A stretch of DNA of 8,627 nt from Candidatus Krumholzibacteriia bacterium (GCA_030643455.1 DAOWLV010000109.1:1-8627), one strand, 5' to 3'; counted from the stretch's first letter, positions 1-7,239 are shown. Made by a program: numbers and translations. Notes: a model not told the origin generated them from the letters alone.

Positions 1-380
1 CCTGCCATGACCCGGTTGTAATGGTGGGCCCGGCGGTTGGCGTCGATCATCTGGAAGATCCAGAAGAAGGAGAGGAAAACCCCGAAAAACGGTTCGGCGC
101 CCCGCATGAAGGACGAGGCCAGGGCCGTGATCGTGCCGGCCACCACGAACATGTTGATGAAACCCTGCTGGTAATAACCCACATAGATCTGCCCCAATCC
201 GGGCATGCAGGACAGCCAGGTGGCCATCGCGGGAGATTTCCGGTTGTAATTGGGTTTGGCCTGGGTTCCATAACCCGCACCGTATCCTCCCGGTTGTCCC
301 TGTGGGGGAATCGGGGGTCCCTGTTTGATCTGGGCATCCTGGTAGGTACCCTGCTGTTGTTCGTTTTGCGCGCCGTTCAT
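1..380 (-). CDS. TM2-like small membrane protein, 3' end cut by window edge
   Basis: Translation from the ATG at 380-378 gives 126 residues before the window edge. Residues 1-48 are polar and rich in Gln, Gly and Pro, as in a disordered cytoplasmic tail. Two hydrophobic segments follow, about 52-90 and 98-112, separated by a short loop. The first holds the motif MPGLGQIYVGYYQQGF (59-74), which resembles the conserved start of TM2-type and related short two-helix membrane domains (proline-glycine, then GQIY, then an aromatic run). The last visible part (DANRRAHHYNRV) is polar. A good ribosome site, GGAGAG at 390-385, lies four bases before the ATG. The gene starts 13 bases after the anti-sigma stop, so it is very probably third in the sigma operon. 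Its function is unknown; a role in the same envelope response is inference. Confidence 0.8.
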   Translation of the reverse strand, partial: MNGAQNEQQQGTYQDAQIKQGPPIPPQGQPGGYGAGYGTQAKPNYNRKSPAMATWLSCMPGLGQIYVGYYQQGFINMFVVAGTITALASSFMRGAEPFFGVFLSFFWIFQMIDANRRAHHYNRVMA

Positions 381-393
381 GGCACTCTCCTTT

Positions 394-1227
394 CTATTCC
401 TGTCCGTCGTCATTGTCATTCCACCAATCGTTCCAAATCCGGCTGCCGGCCTGGAGCACCGCCAGGAATTCGTAACTCGCTTCGCCAAGCTTGCCGTCGC
501 CGACCTGGCTGATCATTTGTTTCACATGAACCTTTAGCTCCTGACGACCAGGCGCGGTGCGGCCACCACGCTGGTCCAGGGAGGATTCGGTATCTTGCCA
601 GCGCCGGTTCACGCCGGTCCGGGCAGCGGTCACCACTCCGGAAGTCTGGCCCTCGGCCCAATCCGAAGCCTGGTCCAGGGCCGGTCTGATCACCGCCGGG
701 ACCGCGGGGCCGGCCTGCACGAACTGCAGGGCCTTGCCGGGCGCATCCTTGAATGGTGCGCCGGGAACAGCCGTCAACAGGACCAGGATCACGGTGGCCG
801 CGTAGGCCACCTGGGCCGCGAAACCGGGGCGCAGGATCTGTCTGTCCCACCAGCGGCCCACCCGGTCCATCAGGCCGGCCGCACCGCCGGGCACCGCTGT
901 TGCGGGATCTTCGAGGCGGGTCCGGCCGGTGGTTCGTTCCAAAACACGCGCGGTGAATGCGGGACCGGGATCGATCTCGGCCATCTGCGGCAGGAGGGGC
1001 TCCAGCCAGCCCAGGGTCACCGCCAACGTCCGGCAGGGATCGCAGTGTTCCAGATGGGCCTGGACCAGCTGCCGGTCCATGCCTTCCAGGTTGCCGTCCA
1101 TCAGGTCGGAAAGCTGCTCGCAGGCGCGGTCACAGGCTGATCCGCTGGTACGGTTCAGGACGTCCCGGACGAAACTTTCATTCCGTTCGCGATCGTCATT
1201 CCTGTTTCCACCACCAGTGCCAGTCAT
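394..1227 (-). CDS. Anti-sigma factor, zinc-finger (zf-HC2/ZAS type), single-pass membrane protein
   Basis: The product has 277 residues from the ATG at 1227-1225. Residues 36-65 match the anti-sigma zinc-binding helix region: an upstream Cys (C36; C32 is also present), then H58-x3-C62-x2-C65. This is the HxxxCxxC signature of proteins that hold ECF sigma factors inactive. A hydrophobic helix at about 136-155 should cross the inner membrane, leaving about 120 residues outside the cytoplasm. That outer part is not recognised; it has a charged, amphipathic middle and a Trp/Asp/Asn-rich end. The start was chosen because the ATG overlaps the sigma stop codon as TGATG, which suggests coupled translation; an open frame continues upstream to 1473 but lies inside the sigma gene. 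Release of the sigma factor on an envelope signal is family knowledge; the signal cannot be read here. Confidence 0.88.
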   Translation of the reverse strand: MTGTGGGNRNDDRERNESFVRDVLNRTSGSACDRACEQLSDLMDGNLEGMDRQLVQAHLEHCDPCRTLAVTLGWLEPLLPQMAEIDPGPAFTARVLERTTGRTRLEDPATAVPGGAAGLMDRVGRWWDRQILRPGFAAQVAYAATVILVLLTAVPGAPFKDAPGKALQFVQAGPAVPAVIRPALDQASDWAEGQTSGVVTAARTGVNRRWQDTESSLDQRGGRTAPGRQELKVHVKQMISQVGDGKLGEASYEFLAVLQAGSRIWNDWWNDNDDGQE

Positions 1228-1811
1228 CACACCGCCTCCGCGCCGATGGGTCCACCATGCGGGCCCCCGTCCATTTCCGTGATGGCCCGGGCCAGCTCGA
1301 TGCGGGCCCGGCTCGAGCGTGACTTGACCGTGCCCAGCGGCAGATCGAGCATGCCCGAAATATCTTCCAGGGGCAGTCCCTGGATATCCTTCAAAACGAT
1401 GATCTCGCGATTGATCTCGCTGAGTCTGTGTAACGCCCTGTGCACCAGTTTCTGGCGCGAGGACTTGATCCATTCGTCCTCTGGGTTGGGTCCCCCGGAA
1501 GCCAGGGCCACCATGTCCTCGGCGGGAATGTCCCGCAGCGGCGGACGGACCTTTCGGCGACGCAGATGGTCGATGCAGGCATTGCGGGAAATACGGGTCA
1601 ACCAGGACTGGAATTTCTCGGGATCGGTGCAGGTGTGGAGACTCTTGAACACCCGGACGAAAATATCCTGGGCGAGGTCCATGGCCTCGTCCTGTTCGCC
1701 CACGTAACCGTAGGCGATTGAGCAGATTCGTCCCTGATGCTGTCTCACGAGCACCTCCCAGGCCAGTTCGTCGCCATTCTGGCAGCGTTTCAGAAGTTCT
1801 GACTGGTCCAT
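1227..1811 (-). CDS. RNA polymerase sigma factor, ECF (sigma-70 family)
   Basis: The product has 194 residues from the ATG at 1811-1809. Sigma region 2 lies at about 10-88, with the core-binding stretch DEAMDLAQDIFVRVFKSL (41-58) and the promoter-melting/-10 part FQSWLTRISRNACIDHLRRR (67-86). Region 4 is at about 121-175, with the helix-turn-helix GLPLEDISGMLDLPLGTVKS (145-164) that reads the -35 element. There is no region 1 or full region 3, as expected for the ECF group. I prefer the start at 1811 because homology begins at once (MDQSELLKRCQNGD) and AGGGA lies four bases upstream. A longer reading from 1907 adds 32 residues of unlikely sequence and begins upstream of the transcription start predicted from a promoter candidate. 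The anti-sigma gene overlaps its stop codon, so this is the regulated partner of that protein. Confidence 0.93.
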   Translation of the reverse strand: MDQSELLKRCQNGDELAWEVLVRQHQGRICSIAYGYVGEQDEAMDLAQDIFVRVFKSLHTCTDPEKFQSWLTRISRNACIDHLRRRKVRPPLRDIPAEDMVALASGGPNPEDEWIKSSRQKLVHRALHRLSEINREIIVLKDIQGLPLEDISGMLDLPLGTVKSRSSRARIELARAITEMDGGPHGGPIGAEAV

Positions 1812-1888
1812 GAAATCCCTGTTTCGGGTCGATAAATTGAGCCGTGTTCCCATCCTGGTGGAACTTCCAGCGCTTCCATCACTCCACA

Positions 1889-1913
1889 GACGCACCCGGG
1901 GTGTCAATAGTTC
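1889..1913 (-). promoter_or_regulatory. Candidate ECF-type promoter for the sigma operon
   Basis: On the minus strand, GAAC (1913-1910) is followed after 17 bases by CGTC (1892-1889). GAAC/AAC at -35 and CGTC at -10 are typical of ECF sigma promoters, which often drive their own gene. Transcription would begin near 1882, giving a leader of about 70 bases before the ATG at 1811. The motif is short, the spacer is one base longer than in the better plus-strand site, and chance occurrence is possible. Confidence 0.35.
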
Positions 1914-1935
1914 GGTTGTTTCCGGAGTTTTTTCT

Positions 1936-1960
1936 GGAACATCCCCCTACCCTGTTCGTA
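1936..1960 (+). promoter_or_regulatory. Candidate ECF-type promoter for the CBM9-like/DUF5916 gene
   Basis: GGAAC at 1936-1940 (TGGAAC from 1935) is followed by exactly 16 bases and CGTA at 1957-1960. This agrees with the common ECF layout (AAC-type -35, 16-base spacer, CGTA or CGTC at -10). A T-rich run (1928-1933) lies just upstream. Transcription would begin near 1967, about 40 bases before the ATG at 2007. The divergent ECF sigma gene next door is the obvious candidate to use it, but that link is inference. Confidence 0.5.
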
Positions 1961-2006
1961 TTTCCCGGGTTCCATTCGATCCCAGCAAGTCTGTGCAGGA
2001 GTTCAG

Positions 2007-4619
2007 ATGACAGTTAGCCCCCCCTATCGCCCAAGGGTTATCGCCTTCTCAATAATTTCCTGCCTTGTTTTCGCTGTCTCCATCGTCTTCGGCCAGGACC
2101 CCGTGCCGAGTTTCGCTCCCGAAGGAACCGGCCCCAACTATCCCGAGTTTGCCAACGGAACCCTGACCGAGGTACCCTCCCTCGAGGCTTTTTATCTGGA
2201 CGGGATGAAAATCGAGATGGACGGCGTTCTGGACGATGAGGCCTGGGACCTTGCGCAGACCGGCTGGGGCTTCCGGCAGATGGATCCCGAACGCGGCGCT
2301 CCGGCCTCTGTGCCTACGGTGTTCAAGGTGGCCTACGACGATGACGCCATCTACTTCGGCATGGCCTGCTACGAAGACGACATGGCCAACATGACCAGCT
2401 TCCTGAGTCGGCGGGATCAGATCGAAACCTCGGACATGGTCAGCATCTACATCGACCCCTACCACGACCGGACCACGGGTTACAATTTCCGGGTCAATCC
2501 CGAGGGGGTGCAGCAGGACTTCTACCTTTTCGACAACGGGAACCGTGACCGTGACTGGAACGCCGTGTGGACCTCGGAGGTATCCCGTGACGAAAACGGC
2601 TGGTACGTGGAGATCCGCATTCCCTTTTCGGCGATCCGCTTCAAACCTTCCGAGAACATGACCTGGGGTCTGCAGGCCTACCGCTGGCTTCACGGGCGCG
2701 GCGAGGATACCGGCTGGGTCATGTGGGACCGCAACCTCAACGGCTTCGTCAGCCGCTGGGGATACCTGACCGGCCTGCGAGGAGTGGATAACCCAAGGAA
2801 ACTCGAGGTGCTGCCCTACGTCCTGACCAAACACGTGGATCCCGCCGTCGAGGGCGACGGGGACAATTGGGAAAATTCACAGAATTTCGGGGCCGATTTC
2901 AAATACGGCGTCACCTCGAATCTGACCCTGAATGCCACTATTTTGCCGGACTTCGGCCAGGTGGAAGCCGATTCGGCGCTGTTGAACCTTTCTCCTTTCG
3001 AGACATTTTTCCAGGAAAAGCGGCCCTTCTTCACCGAGGGCGCCCGGTTTTTCCAGCATCCCGATTTCAATCTTTTCTACTCCCGGCGGATTGGGACCGG
3101 GGACCCCAACTCCCGCATCCGCGGCGCCGCCAAACTGACCGGCAAGATCGGAGGCGATTTTTCCCTGGCGATCCTGGCCGCCGCCACGGACATCGGTGTT
3201 TCCGGAAAAACCAACAACCCGTTCGCTGGTGGAGAGCAGCAGGCCAATTACGGACTGGTCCGGCTGGGAAAGGAATTCGATGAAGGCAAACACCGCGTCA
3301 ACGTGATGGGCACCGCGGTGAACCGGGACAAGAGTTCATTCGCCCAGGCCGATGAAAGGTATCAGCGAAACGGATATTCGGGGGGCATGGATTTCGAGCT
3401 GAACTTCAGTGACCGGATGTACAGGGTCTCGGGTTCGGCCGTGGGAACCATCGTCGATCCCTTCACCGACGAGTTCGATCCCACCTTGAATCCCGAAACC
3501 CTGTATGGCACCGGTGGTGAACTGGATGTGCGCAAAGCGGGCGGCAAGTTCCGGGCTGTGGCACAGGGCAAATGGGAAAGCGACAAGCTGGATCCCAACG
3601 ACATGGGTTTCCTGAGGGCCCCGGACGAAAAGCAGGTGTACGGAAACGTCTCCTACCATTATGACGCGGACGGGAACGGAAGCGCCTTCAATCACGCCGA
3701 AGTGGAGCTCGAGGCCTACAAGAATTGGCTTTATGCCGGAAACTCGGGCCACGACATCAATTCAGGGGATGAAGTCTGGAGTTACGATCGCAGCCATCGC
3801 CAAAGTAGCGGCACCCATTTGACGGTCTGGGGCCAACACAAGAGCTTCCACCAGGGATGGATCTTCATCGGCAAAGCCTTCGACGGCACCAGCAAATACG
3901 AGACCCGTACTTTCGACGGTGAGCGCGGCCCCCTGATGACCCGGCCCGGCTGGGTCAATATCGCCACCGGCGGCACGACCGACTGGCGCAAACCTCTTTC
4001 GCTGCATATCGAATTTCACGGGGACTGGGGCGACAACCTGCGGGGCCAGGCCGCCGAAGCCAGCGTTCGCTGGAACCAGAACGAACATTTTTCCCACTGG
4101 ATCGGCTTCGGCATCCGTCACAACGAGTTGGATGCCCAATGGTTGAACAACTATCGCAGCGCCGACTCGGCTCCGGCCGTGGCTGGCATCGGCGGAGTGG
4201 ACTACGTGTTCGCGGAACTGGACCAGATGATCTGGGATGTGACCCTGCGATCGAGCATCCTGTTCGACCGGAACAATTCACTGCAACTTTACCTGCAGCC
4301 GTTTTTGACCCGGGGCAACTACACCAACGCCACCTGGCTGGCTACGCCCGACTCCTATGATCTGCGCCCCTACGACATCGACGCCAGCCAGTTCGACTTC
4401 GACTACGGGGCCGTGAACCTGAACCTCGTCTACCGGTGGGAGTACCGGCCCGGGTCGACCCTCTACCTCGTCTGGACCCACAGCAAGATGCGTTACGAGC
4501 AACGCAACGGCGCGGCCGGCGGCGGGGACTGGAACAACGATTTCGACCCCGCCTTTCCCTTCGGCGTGGAGCCCGGCAACACCTTCATGGCCAAGATCTC
4601 GTACTGGTTCAGCATCTGA
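2007..4619 (+). CDS. Outer-membrane CBM9-like domain + DUF5916 beta-barrel protein
   Basis: The product has 870 residues. An N-terminal signal peptide is visible: basic PYRPR, then a hydrophobic core at about 11-28, with cleavage near FGQ (28-30). Residues about 60-240 form a family-9-type carbohydrate-binding fold, with the typical opening IEMDGVLDDEAWDLAQ (69-84), then VAYDDDAIYFGMACYE and IPFSAIRF (205-212). The rest fits DUF5916: TILPDFGQVEADSALLNLSP (311-330) and FFQEKRPFFTEGARFF (334-349) are hallmark stretches. They are followed by alternating strands ending in KISYWFSI, aromatic-rich like outer-membrane barrel ends, although the last residue is Ile rather than Phe. The ribosome site AGGAG (1997-2001) lies five bases before the ATG. 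The substrate is unknown; sugar or polymer binding at the cell surface is inferred from the N-terminal domain only. An ECF-type promoter candidate lies upstream. Confidence 0.92.
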   Translation: MTVSPPYRPRVIAFSIISCLVFAVSIVFGQDPVPSFAPEGTGPNYPEFANGTLTEVPSLEAFYLDGMKIEMDGVLDDEAWDLAQTGWGFRQMDPERGAPASVPTVFKVAYDDDAIYFGMACYEDDMANMTSFLSRRDQIETSDMVSIYIDPYHDRTTGYNFRVNPEGVQQDFYLFDNGNRDRDWNAVWTSEVSRDENGWYVEIRIPFSAIRFKPSENMTWGLQAYRWLHGRGEDTGWVMWDRNLNGFVSRWGYLTGLRGVDNPRKLEVLPYVLTKHVDPAVEGDGDNWENSQNFGADFKYGVTSNLTLNATILPDFGQVEADSALLNLSPFETFFQEKRPFFTEGARFFQHPDFNLFYSRRIGTGDPNSRIRGAAKLTGKIGGDFSLAILAAATDIGVSGKTNNPFAGGEQQANYGLVRLGKEFDEGKHRVNVMGTAVNRDKSSFAQADERYQRNGYSGGMDFELNFSDRMYRVSGSAVGTIVDPFTDEFDPTLNPETLYGTGGELDVRKAGGKFRAVAQGKWESDKLDPNDMGFLRAPDEKQVYGNVSYHYDADGNGSAFNHAEVELEAYKNWLYAGNSGHDINSGDEVWSYDRSHRQSSGTHLTVWGQHKSFHQGWIFIGKAFDGTSKYETRTFDGERGPLMTRPGWVNIATGGTTDWRKPLSLHIEFHGDWGDNLRGQAAEASVRWNQNEHFSHWIGFGIRHNELDAQWLNNYRSADSAPAVAGIGGVDYVFAELDQMIWDVTLRSSILFDRNNSLQLYLQPFLTRGNYTNATWLATPDSYDLRPYDIDASQFDFDYGAVNLNLVYRWEYRPGSTLYLVWTHSKMRYEQRNGAAGGGDWNNDFDPAFPFGVEPGNTFMAKISYWFSI

Positions 4620-4668
4620 CCGGTATCCGACCTTGACCCCGGGGCTCCTGGATCGCACCCTCGGATTC

Positions 4669-6540
4669 ATGTGGAACAGAATGAAAGACCTGTTGACCAG
4701 CGGCGGACGTCCGTCGGGGCCGCGTTTTGTCATCCACAAGCGATACCAGATCGATACCCCCTTCACCGAATACGATTCGCGGCGGCCTTTCCGCATCCTG
4801 AATTACCTGCGCAAGCGCCACCTGCTGCGGCGCGGGATGTTGTTGCAGCCACGGCCCGTTTCATTGAGCCGTCTGAAACGGGTCCACGACCCCGAATACA
4901 TCCGGTCCCTCGAGAACCCCGGCGCCCTGGAACCGATTCTGGGCATGTCCCTGGACCTCAAATCACAGGACCGCTTCCTGTGCGTCCAGCGCATGATGTG
5001 CGGGGGCACCCTCAAAGCCGCCCACAACGCCCTGAAGCGCGACAACGTTGCGGTCAACCTGGGTGGTGGCCTTCACCACGCCGGGTGCGGCACCGGGTCG
5101 GGGTTCTGCGTGTTCAACGACGTGGCCGTGGCGGTCGCTTTTTTGCGTGACCAGGGTCATGAATTTCCCATCCTGGTGATCGACCTCGATCTGCATGACG
5201 GAGACGGCACCAGGGAGATCTTCGCCGACGATCCCACCGTACACACCTTCTCCATCCACAACCGGGATCTGGGCGAGAGCCGGGCGGTTGCCTCCACCAG
5301 CATTGCCCTGGGCACGGACGTGGATGACGACACCTACCTGGCGGCCATCAGGGAAAACCTTCCCGGGGTTTTTTCTTCGTTCAAACCAGGTCTGGTGTTC
5401 TATCTGGCGGGCAGTGATCCCAACGTCGATGACCGCCTGGGTGACTGGCGCATCACCATGGATGGGATGCTGGAGAGGGACAGGTTCGTCATGGATCTGG
5501 TCCGACCGGCCGGCTCCCCGGACGCGACCCCCACGGTGATTCTACTTGCCGGAGGTTACGGTCCCATGGCCTGGCGGCACGGGGCGGGATTTTTTTCCTG
5601 GCTGCTGGGCGGCAGCAGCAAGCTGGATATTCCCCTGGAGCTGGAACTGCCGGTCGACCACTACCGCAAGCTGGCCCGCCTGATGAAACACCCGGAGTTG
5701 TTGTTCGACGGGAAATCAAAACCCGATCCGGCAAACGGGAAGGACCGTGCGCCGGATCTGGACAACGACTGGGGCCTCAGCGACGAGGACCTCGGCGGGG
5801 CGGGCATGATGCCGGACACACGGTTCCTCGGGGTATTTTCCCGTCACGGGATCGAGCTGGTCCTGGAGGAAGCCGGGCTGATGGATCGGTTGCGCCAGCA
5901 GGGATACAGCGCGCTGCGGGTAGGCATGGATCTGGATGATCCCATGGGCCACACCCTCCGCATCCAGGCGGGAGAAATCGACCCCCAGGTCGTGGTGGAA
6001 ATGAAATTGCGGGTGAACCGCAAGATGGAACCTGGCCGGGCCTTCCTCACGGTGGAGTGGCTCCTGATCCAGGATGTCCGCTCCAGCTTCGAACTGTCCC
6101 GGCCCCTGCTACCGGGACAGAAATTCCCGGGGCTGGGTCTTTTGCGGGACACCGCCGCGGTCCTGATCGTGGCCTGCGAGCGGATGGATCTCGATGGCCT
6201 CGTCTTCACCCCCACCCACTTTCACCTGGCCCGCATGGTCCAGCCCCTGGCCTCCTTCGCCGATCCCACCTACCAGGCCCGGTTGTCCGCGCTGATGCAT
6301 GCCGTCAGGAACCTGCGGTTGAATGAAGCTGCCCGGGCGGTGGAAAGTGGAAAAGTGATCGACGGGACAACCGGAGAGCCGGCCCAGTGGATTCCGGCTC
6401 CCATGGTCATACCGGTAGCTCAATACCTGAAGGATTATCATGCATCAAGGGAATACGAATCTGAAGTCGCGGCGGCTCGGCAGGATTTTCACTTCCGCCT
6501 GACTCCGGACCAGGATGCCCGGAGTCAGGCCGGAGAATGA
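4669..6540 (+). CDS. Histone-deacetylase-family zinc hydrolase with a ~300-residue C-terminal extension
   Basis: From the ATG at 4669 the product has 623 residues. Residues about 20-315 form the deacetylase (arginase-like) fold with an intact active site. By comparison with human HDAC8, H136-H137 in NLGGGLHHA are the catalytic pair; D172-x-D174-x-H176 (DLDLH) and D250 (AGSDP) supply the zinc ligands; Y297 in AGGYG is the oxyanion tyrosine. The family removes acetyl or other acyl groups from lysine, polyamines or small amides; the substrate here cannot be told. Residues about 320-623 are extra and not recognised. They contain MGHTLRIQ, KFPGLGLLRD and DGLVFTPTHFHLAR, which look like conserved blocks. 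No signal peptide is seen, so it is probably cytoplasmic. The start is uncertain: TTG at 4633 (13 bases after the previous stop) and ATG at 4681 (GGA five bases upstream) are alternatives; none has a strong ribosome site. Confidence 0.9.
   Translation: MWNRMKDLLTSGGRPSGPRFVIHKRYQIDTPFTEYDSRRPFRILNYLRKRHLLRRGMLLQPRPVSLSRLKRVHDPEYIRSLENPGALEPILGMSLDLKSQDRFLCVQRMMCGGTLKAAHNALKRDNVAVNLGGGLHHAGCGTGSGFCVFNDVAVAVAFLRDQGHEFPILVIDLDLHDGDGTREIFADDPTVHTFSIHNRDLGESRAVASTSIALGTDVDDDTYLAAIRENLPGVFSSFKPGLVFYLAGSDPNVDDRLGDWRITMDGMLERDRFVMDLVRPAGSPDATPTVILLAGGYGPMAWRHGAGFFSWLLGGSSKLDIPLELELPVDHYRKLARLMKHPELLFDGKSKPDPANGKDRAPDLDNDWGLSDEDLGGAGMMPDTRFLGVFSRHGIELVLEEAGLMDRLRQQGYSALRVGMDLDDPMGHTLRIQAGEIDPQVVVEMKLRVNRKMEPGRAFLTVEWLLIQDVRSSFELSRPLLPGQKFPGLGLLRDTAAVLIVACERMDLDGLVFTPTHFHLARMVQPLASFADPTYQARLSALMHAVRNLRLNEAARAVESGKVIDGTTGEPAQWIPAPMVIPVAQYLKDYHASREYESEVAAARQDFHFRLTPDQDARSQAGE
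6498..6529. terminator. Perfect 11-bp hairpin at convergent gene ends, candidate bidirectional terminator
   Basis: CCTGACTCCGG (6498-6508) pairs without mismatch with CCGGAGTCAGG (6519-6529) across a 10-base loop. The hairpin lies inside the last codons of the deacetylase gene and just beyond the stop of the convergent TPR gene (6548), so it would appear in both transcripts. There is no T-run on either side. It is therefore not a classical intrinsic terminator; it could still stop or stabilise transcript ends. Confidence 0.45.
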
Positions 6541-6547
6541 CCAGGGA

Positions 6548-7108
6548 TCAGGTCAACATGGATCCCACCAGGACCAGGCTCCCGGTCAGGACCGCCAGCG
6601 CCATCGCCCGGTTGGTCGGGGACCTCAGGTAGGAGCGGGCACCGCCCAGGACCCGGTTCACCGGATGGAGCCGCGACAGGTCGCAAACGACCGGCGGGCA
6701 CTCACGGTCATAGATGGCAAAACCCTGGTGGACCCTGGGATCCTTGGGAGCCAGATGCTTGGCTTTCATCAGGTAACGGTAACCATCCTCGAGGCGGCCA
6801 CCCCTCAGGTTCACGTAACCCAGGGCGATGTAACCGGTGGCGCAATCCTTCCCCAAGCGTACCGACTCACGGGCAAGTTTTTCGGCGGTAAGGAATTTTC
6901 CACCGTCCTCGGCCACACAGACGGCCAGGCCGGCCATGGCGTCGAAGTCCTGGGGATCGCTCTTGATGATCTCCCTGAAACGCCGTTCGGCCTCCTCATG
7001 ATCACCCGCATACAGGTGCTTGTAGGCCATGTTCAGGGATGGGATATCGGAAAATCCGGTATTTCCAAATCCCTTGCGGAATTCCATCAGATGGCGAATG
7101 TCACTCAT
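6548..7108 (-). CDS. TPR-repeat protein with C-terminal membrane anchor
   Basis: The product has 186 residues. Three TPR-like helical pairs are visible at about 25-58 (AYKHLYAGDHEEAERRFREI, then DP), 59-91 (AGLAVCVAEDGGKFLTAEKLARES) and 92-125 (GYIALGYVNLRGGRLEDGYRYL, then AP). The last 20 residues, from about 167, are hydrophobic (ALAVLTGSLVLVGSML) after a basic stretch (R162, R167). That suggests a tail anchor with the TPR part in the cytoplasm. No N-terminal signal is present. The ribosome site AGAGGTGA lies four bases before the ATG at 7108. Its stop lies only seven bases from the stop of the convergent deacetylase gene. TPRs bind protein partners; which ones cannot be said. Two Cys pairs (C64/C89 and C137/C142) are of unknown meaning. 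Confidence 0.85.
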   Translation of the reverse strand: MSDIRHLMEFRKGFGNTGFSDIPSLNMAYKHLYAGDHEEAERRFREIIKSDPQDFDAMAGLAVCVAEDGGKFLTAEKLARESVRLGKDCATGYIALGYVNLRGGRLEDGYRYLMKAKHLAPKDPRVHQGFAIYDRECPPVVCDLSRLHPVNRVLGGARSYLRSPTNRAMALAVLTGSLVLVGSMLT

Positions 7109-7191
7109 GATGTCACCTCTTCGGGCTTTTTTCCTTTTCCAGTCGGATCGGCCTTCATTTTGCCCTTCGGCCGCTTCCCATGCTTCCTCAT
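7105..7191 (-). CDS. Possible 28-codon basic upstream ORF overlapping the TPR gene start
   Basis: Read leftwards, ATG at 7191-7189 opens a 28-codon frame rich in Lys, Arg and Gly, starting MRKHGKRPKGKMK and ending EEVTS. Its TGA (7107-7105) shares ATGA with the TPR start codon, the usual sign of coupled translation. AAGGA lies only three bases before the ATG, which is short spacing. The frame stays open further upstream, to a TTG at 7266. It has 8 Lys and 2 Arg against 3 acidic residues and no recognised family. It may be a small protein, a leader peptide that controls the TPR gene, or chance; the overlap is the main support. Confidence 0.3.
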   Translation of the reverse strand: MRKHGKRPKGKMKADPTGKGKKPEEVTS

Positions 7192-7198
7192 GCTTCCT
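7179..7198. repeat. Tandem duplication of a 10-bp unit
   Basis: CATGCTTCCT occurs twice in direct succession (7179-7188 and 7189-7198), preceded by a partial copy GCTTCC at 7173-7178. On the minus strand it reads AGGAAGCATG, so each copy places an AGGA next to an ATG in the leader of the TPR gene. It may be a slippage product. Confidence 0.6.
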
Positions 7199-7222
7199 TG
7201 CTCGTCGTCACCTATTAAATAT

Positions 7223-7239
7223 TGCACAGTTCGGGCCCC
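7223..7239 (-). promoter_or_regulatory. Weak sigma-54-like (-24/-12) promoter candidate for the TPR gene
   Basis: On the minus strand GGGGCCCG (7239-7232), four bases, then GTGCA (7227-7223) give the required GG-N10-GC spacing. Against the consensus TTGGCACG-N4-TTGCW, the first two T, the A and one T of the -12 block differ. Transcription would begin near 7212, just before the small upstream ORF. A TTTAAT sequence nearby could instead be a housekeeping -10, but I find no matching -35. Confidence 0.22.

Noticed and set aside
1859..1869. Short palindrome TGGAACTTCCA upstream of the sigma gene
   Set aside because: Arms of only five bases are likely by chance. Read as an ECF -35 (GGAAC), it lacks a CGTA/CGTC box at the right distance.
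1902..1907. TTGACA on the minus strand as a sigma-70 -35 box for the sigma operon
   Set aside because: At 16-18 bases downstream the sequence (around GAGTGA) does not resemble a -10 box. The ECF-type GAAC-N17-CGTC over the same bases fits better.
1812..1907. N-terminal extension of the sigma factor to an ATG at 1907
   Set aside because: The added 32 residues look unlike sigma region 2 starts, and this ATG lies upstream of the transcription start predicted from the promoter candidate.
2049..2834. Long open frame (261 codons) on the minus strand inside the DUF5916 gene
   Set aside because: It lies antisense to a clear homologous gene, and its sequence is low-complexity Val/Gly/His-rich, as expected from the opposite strand of GC-rich coding DNA.
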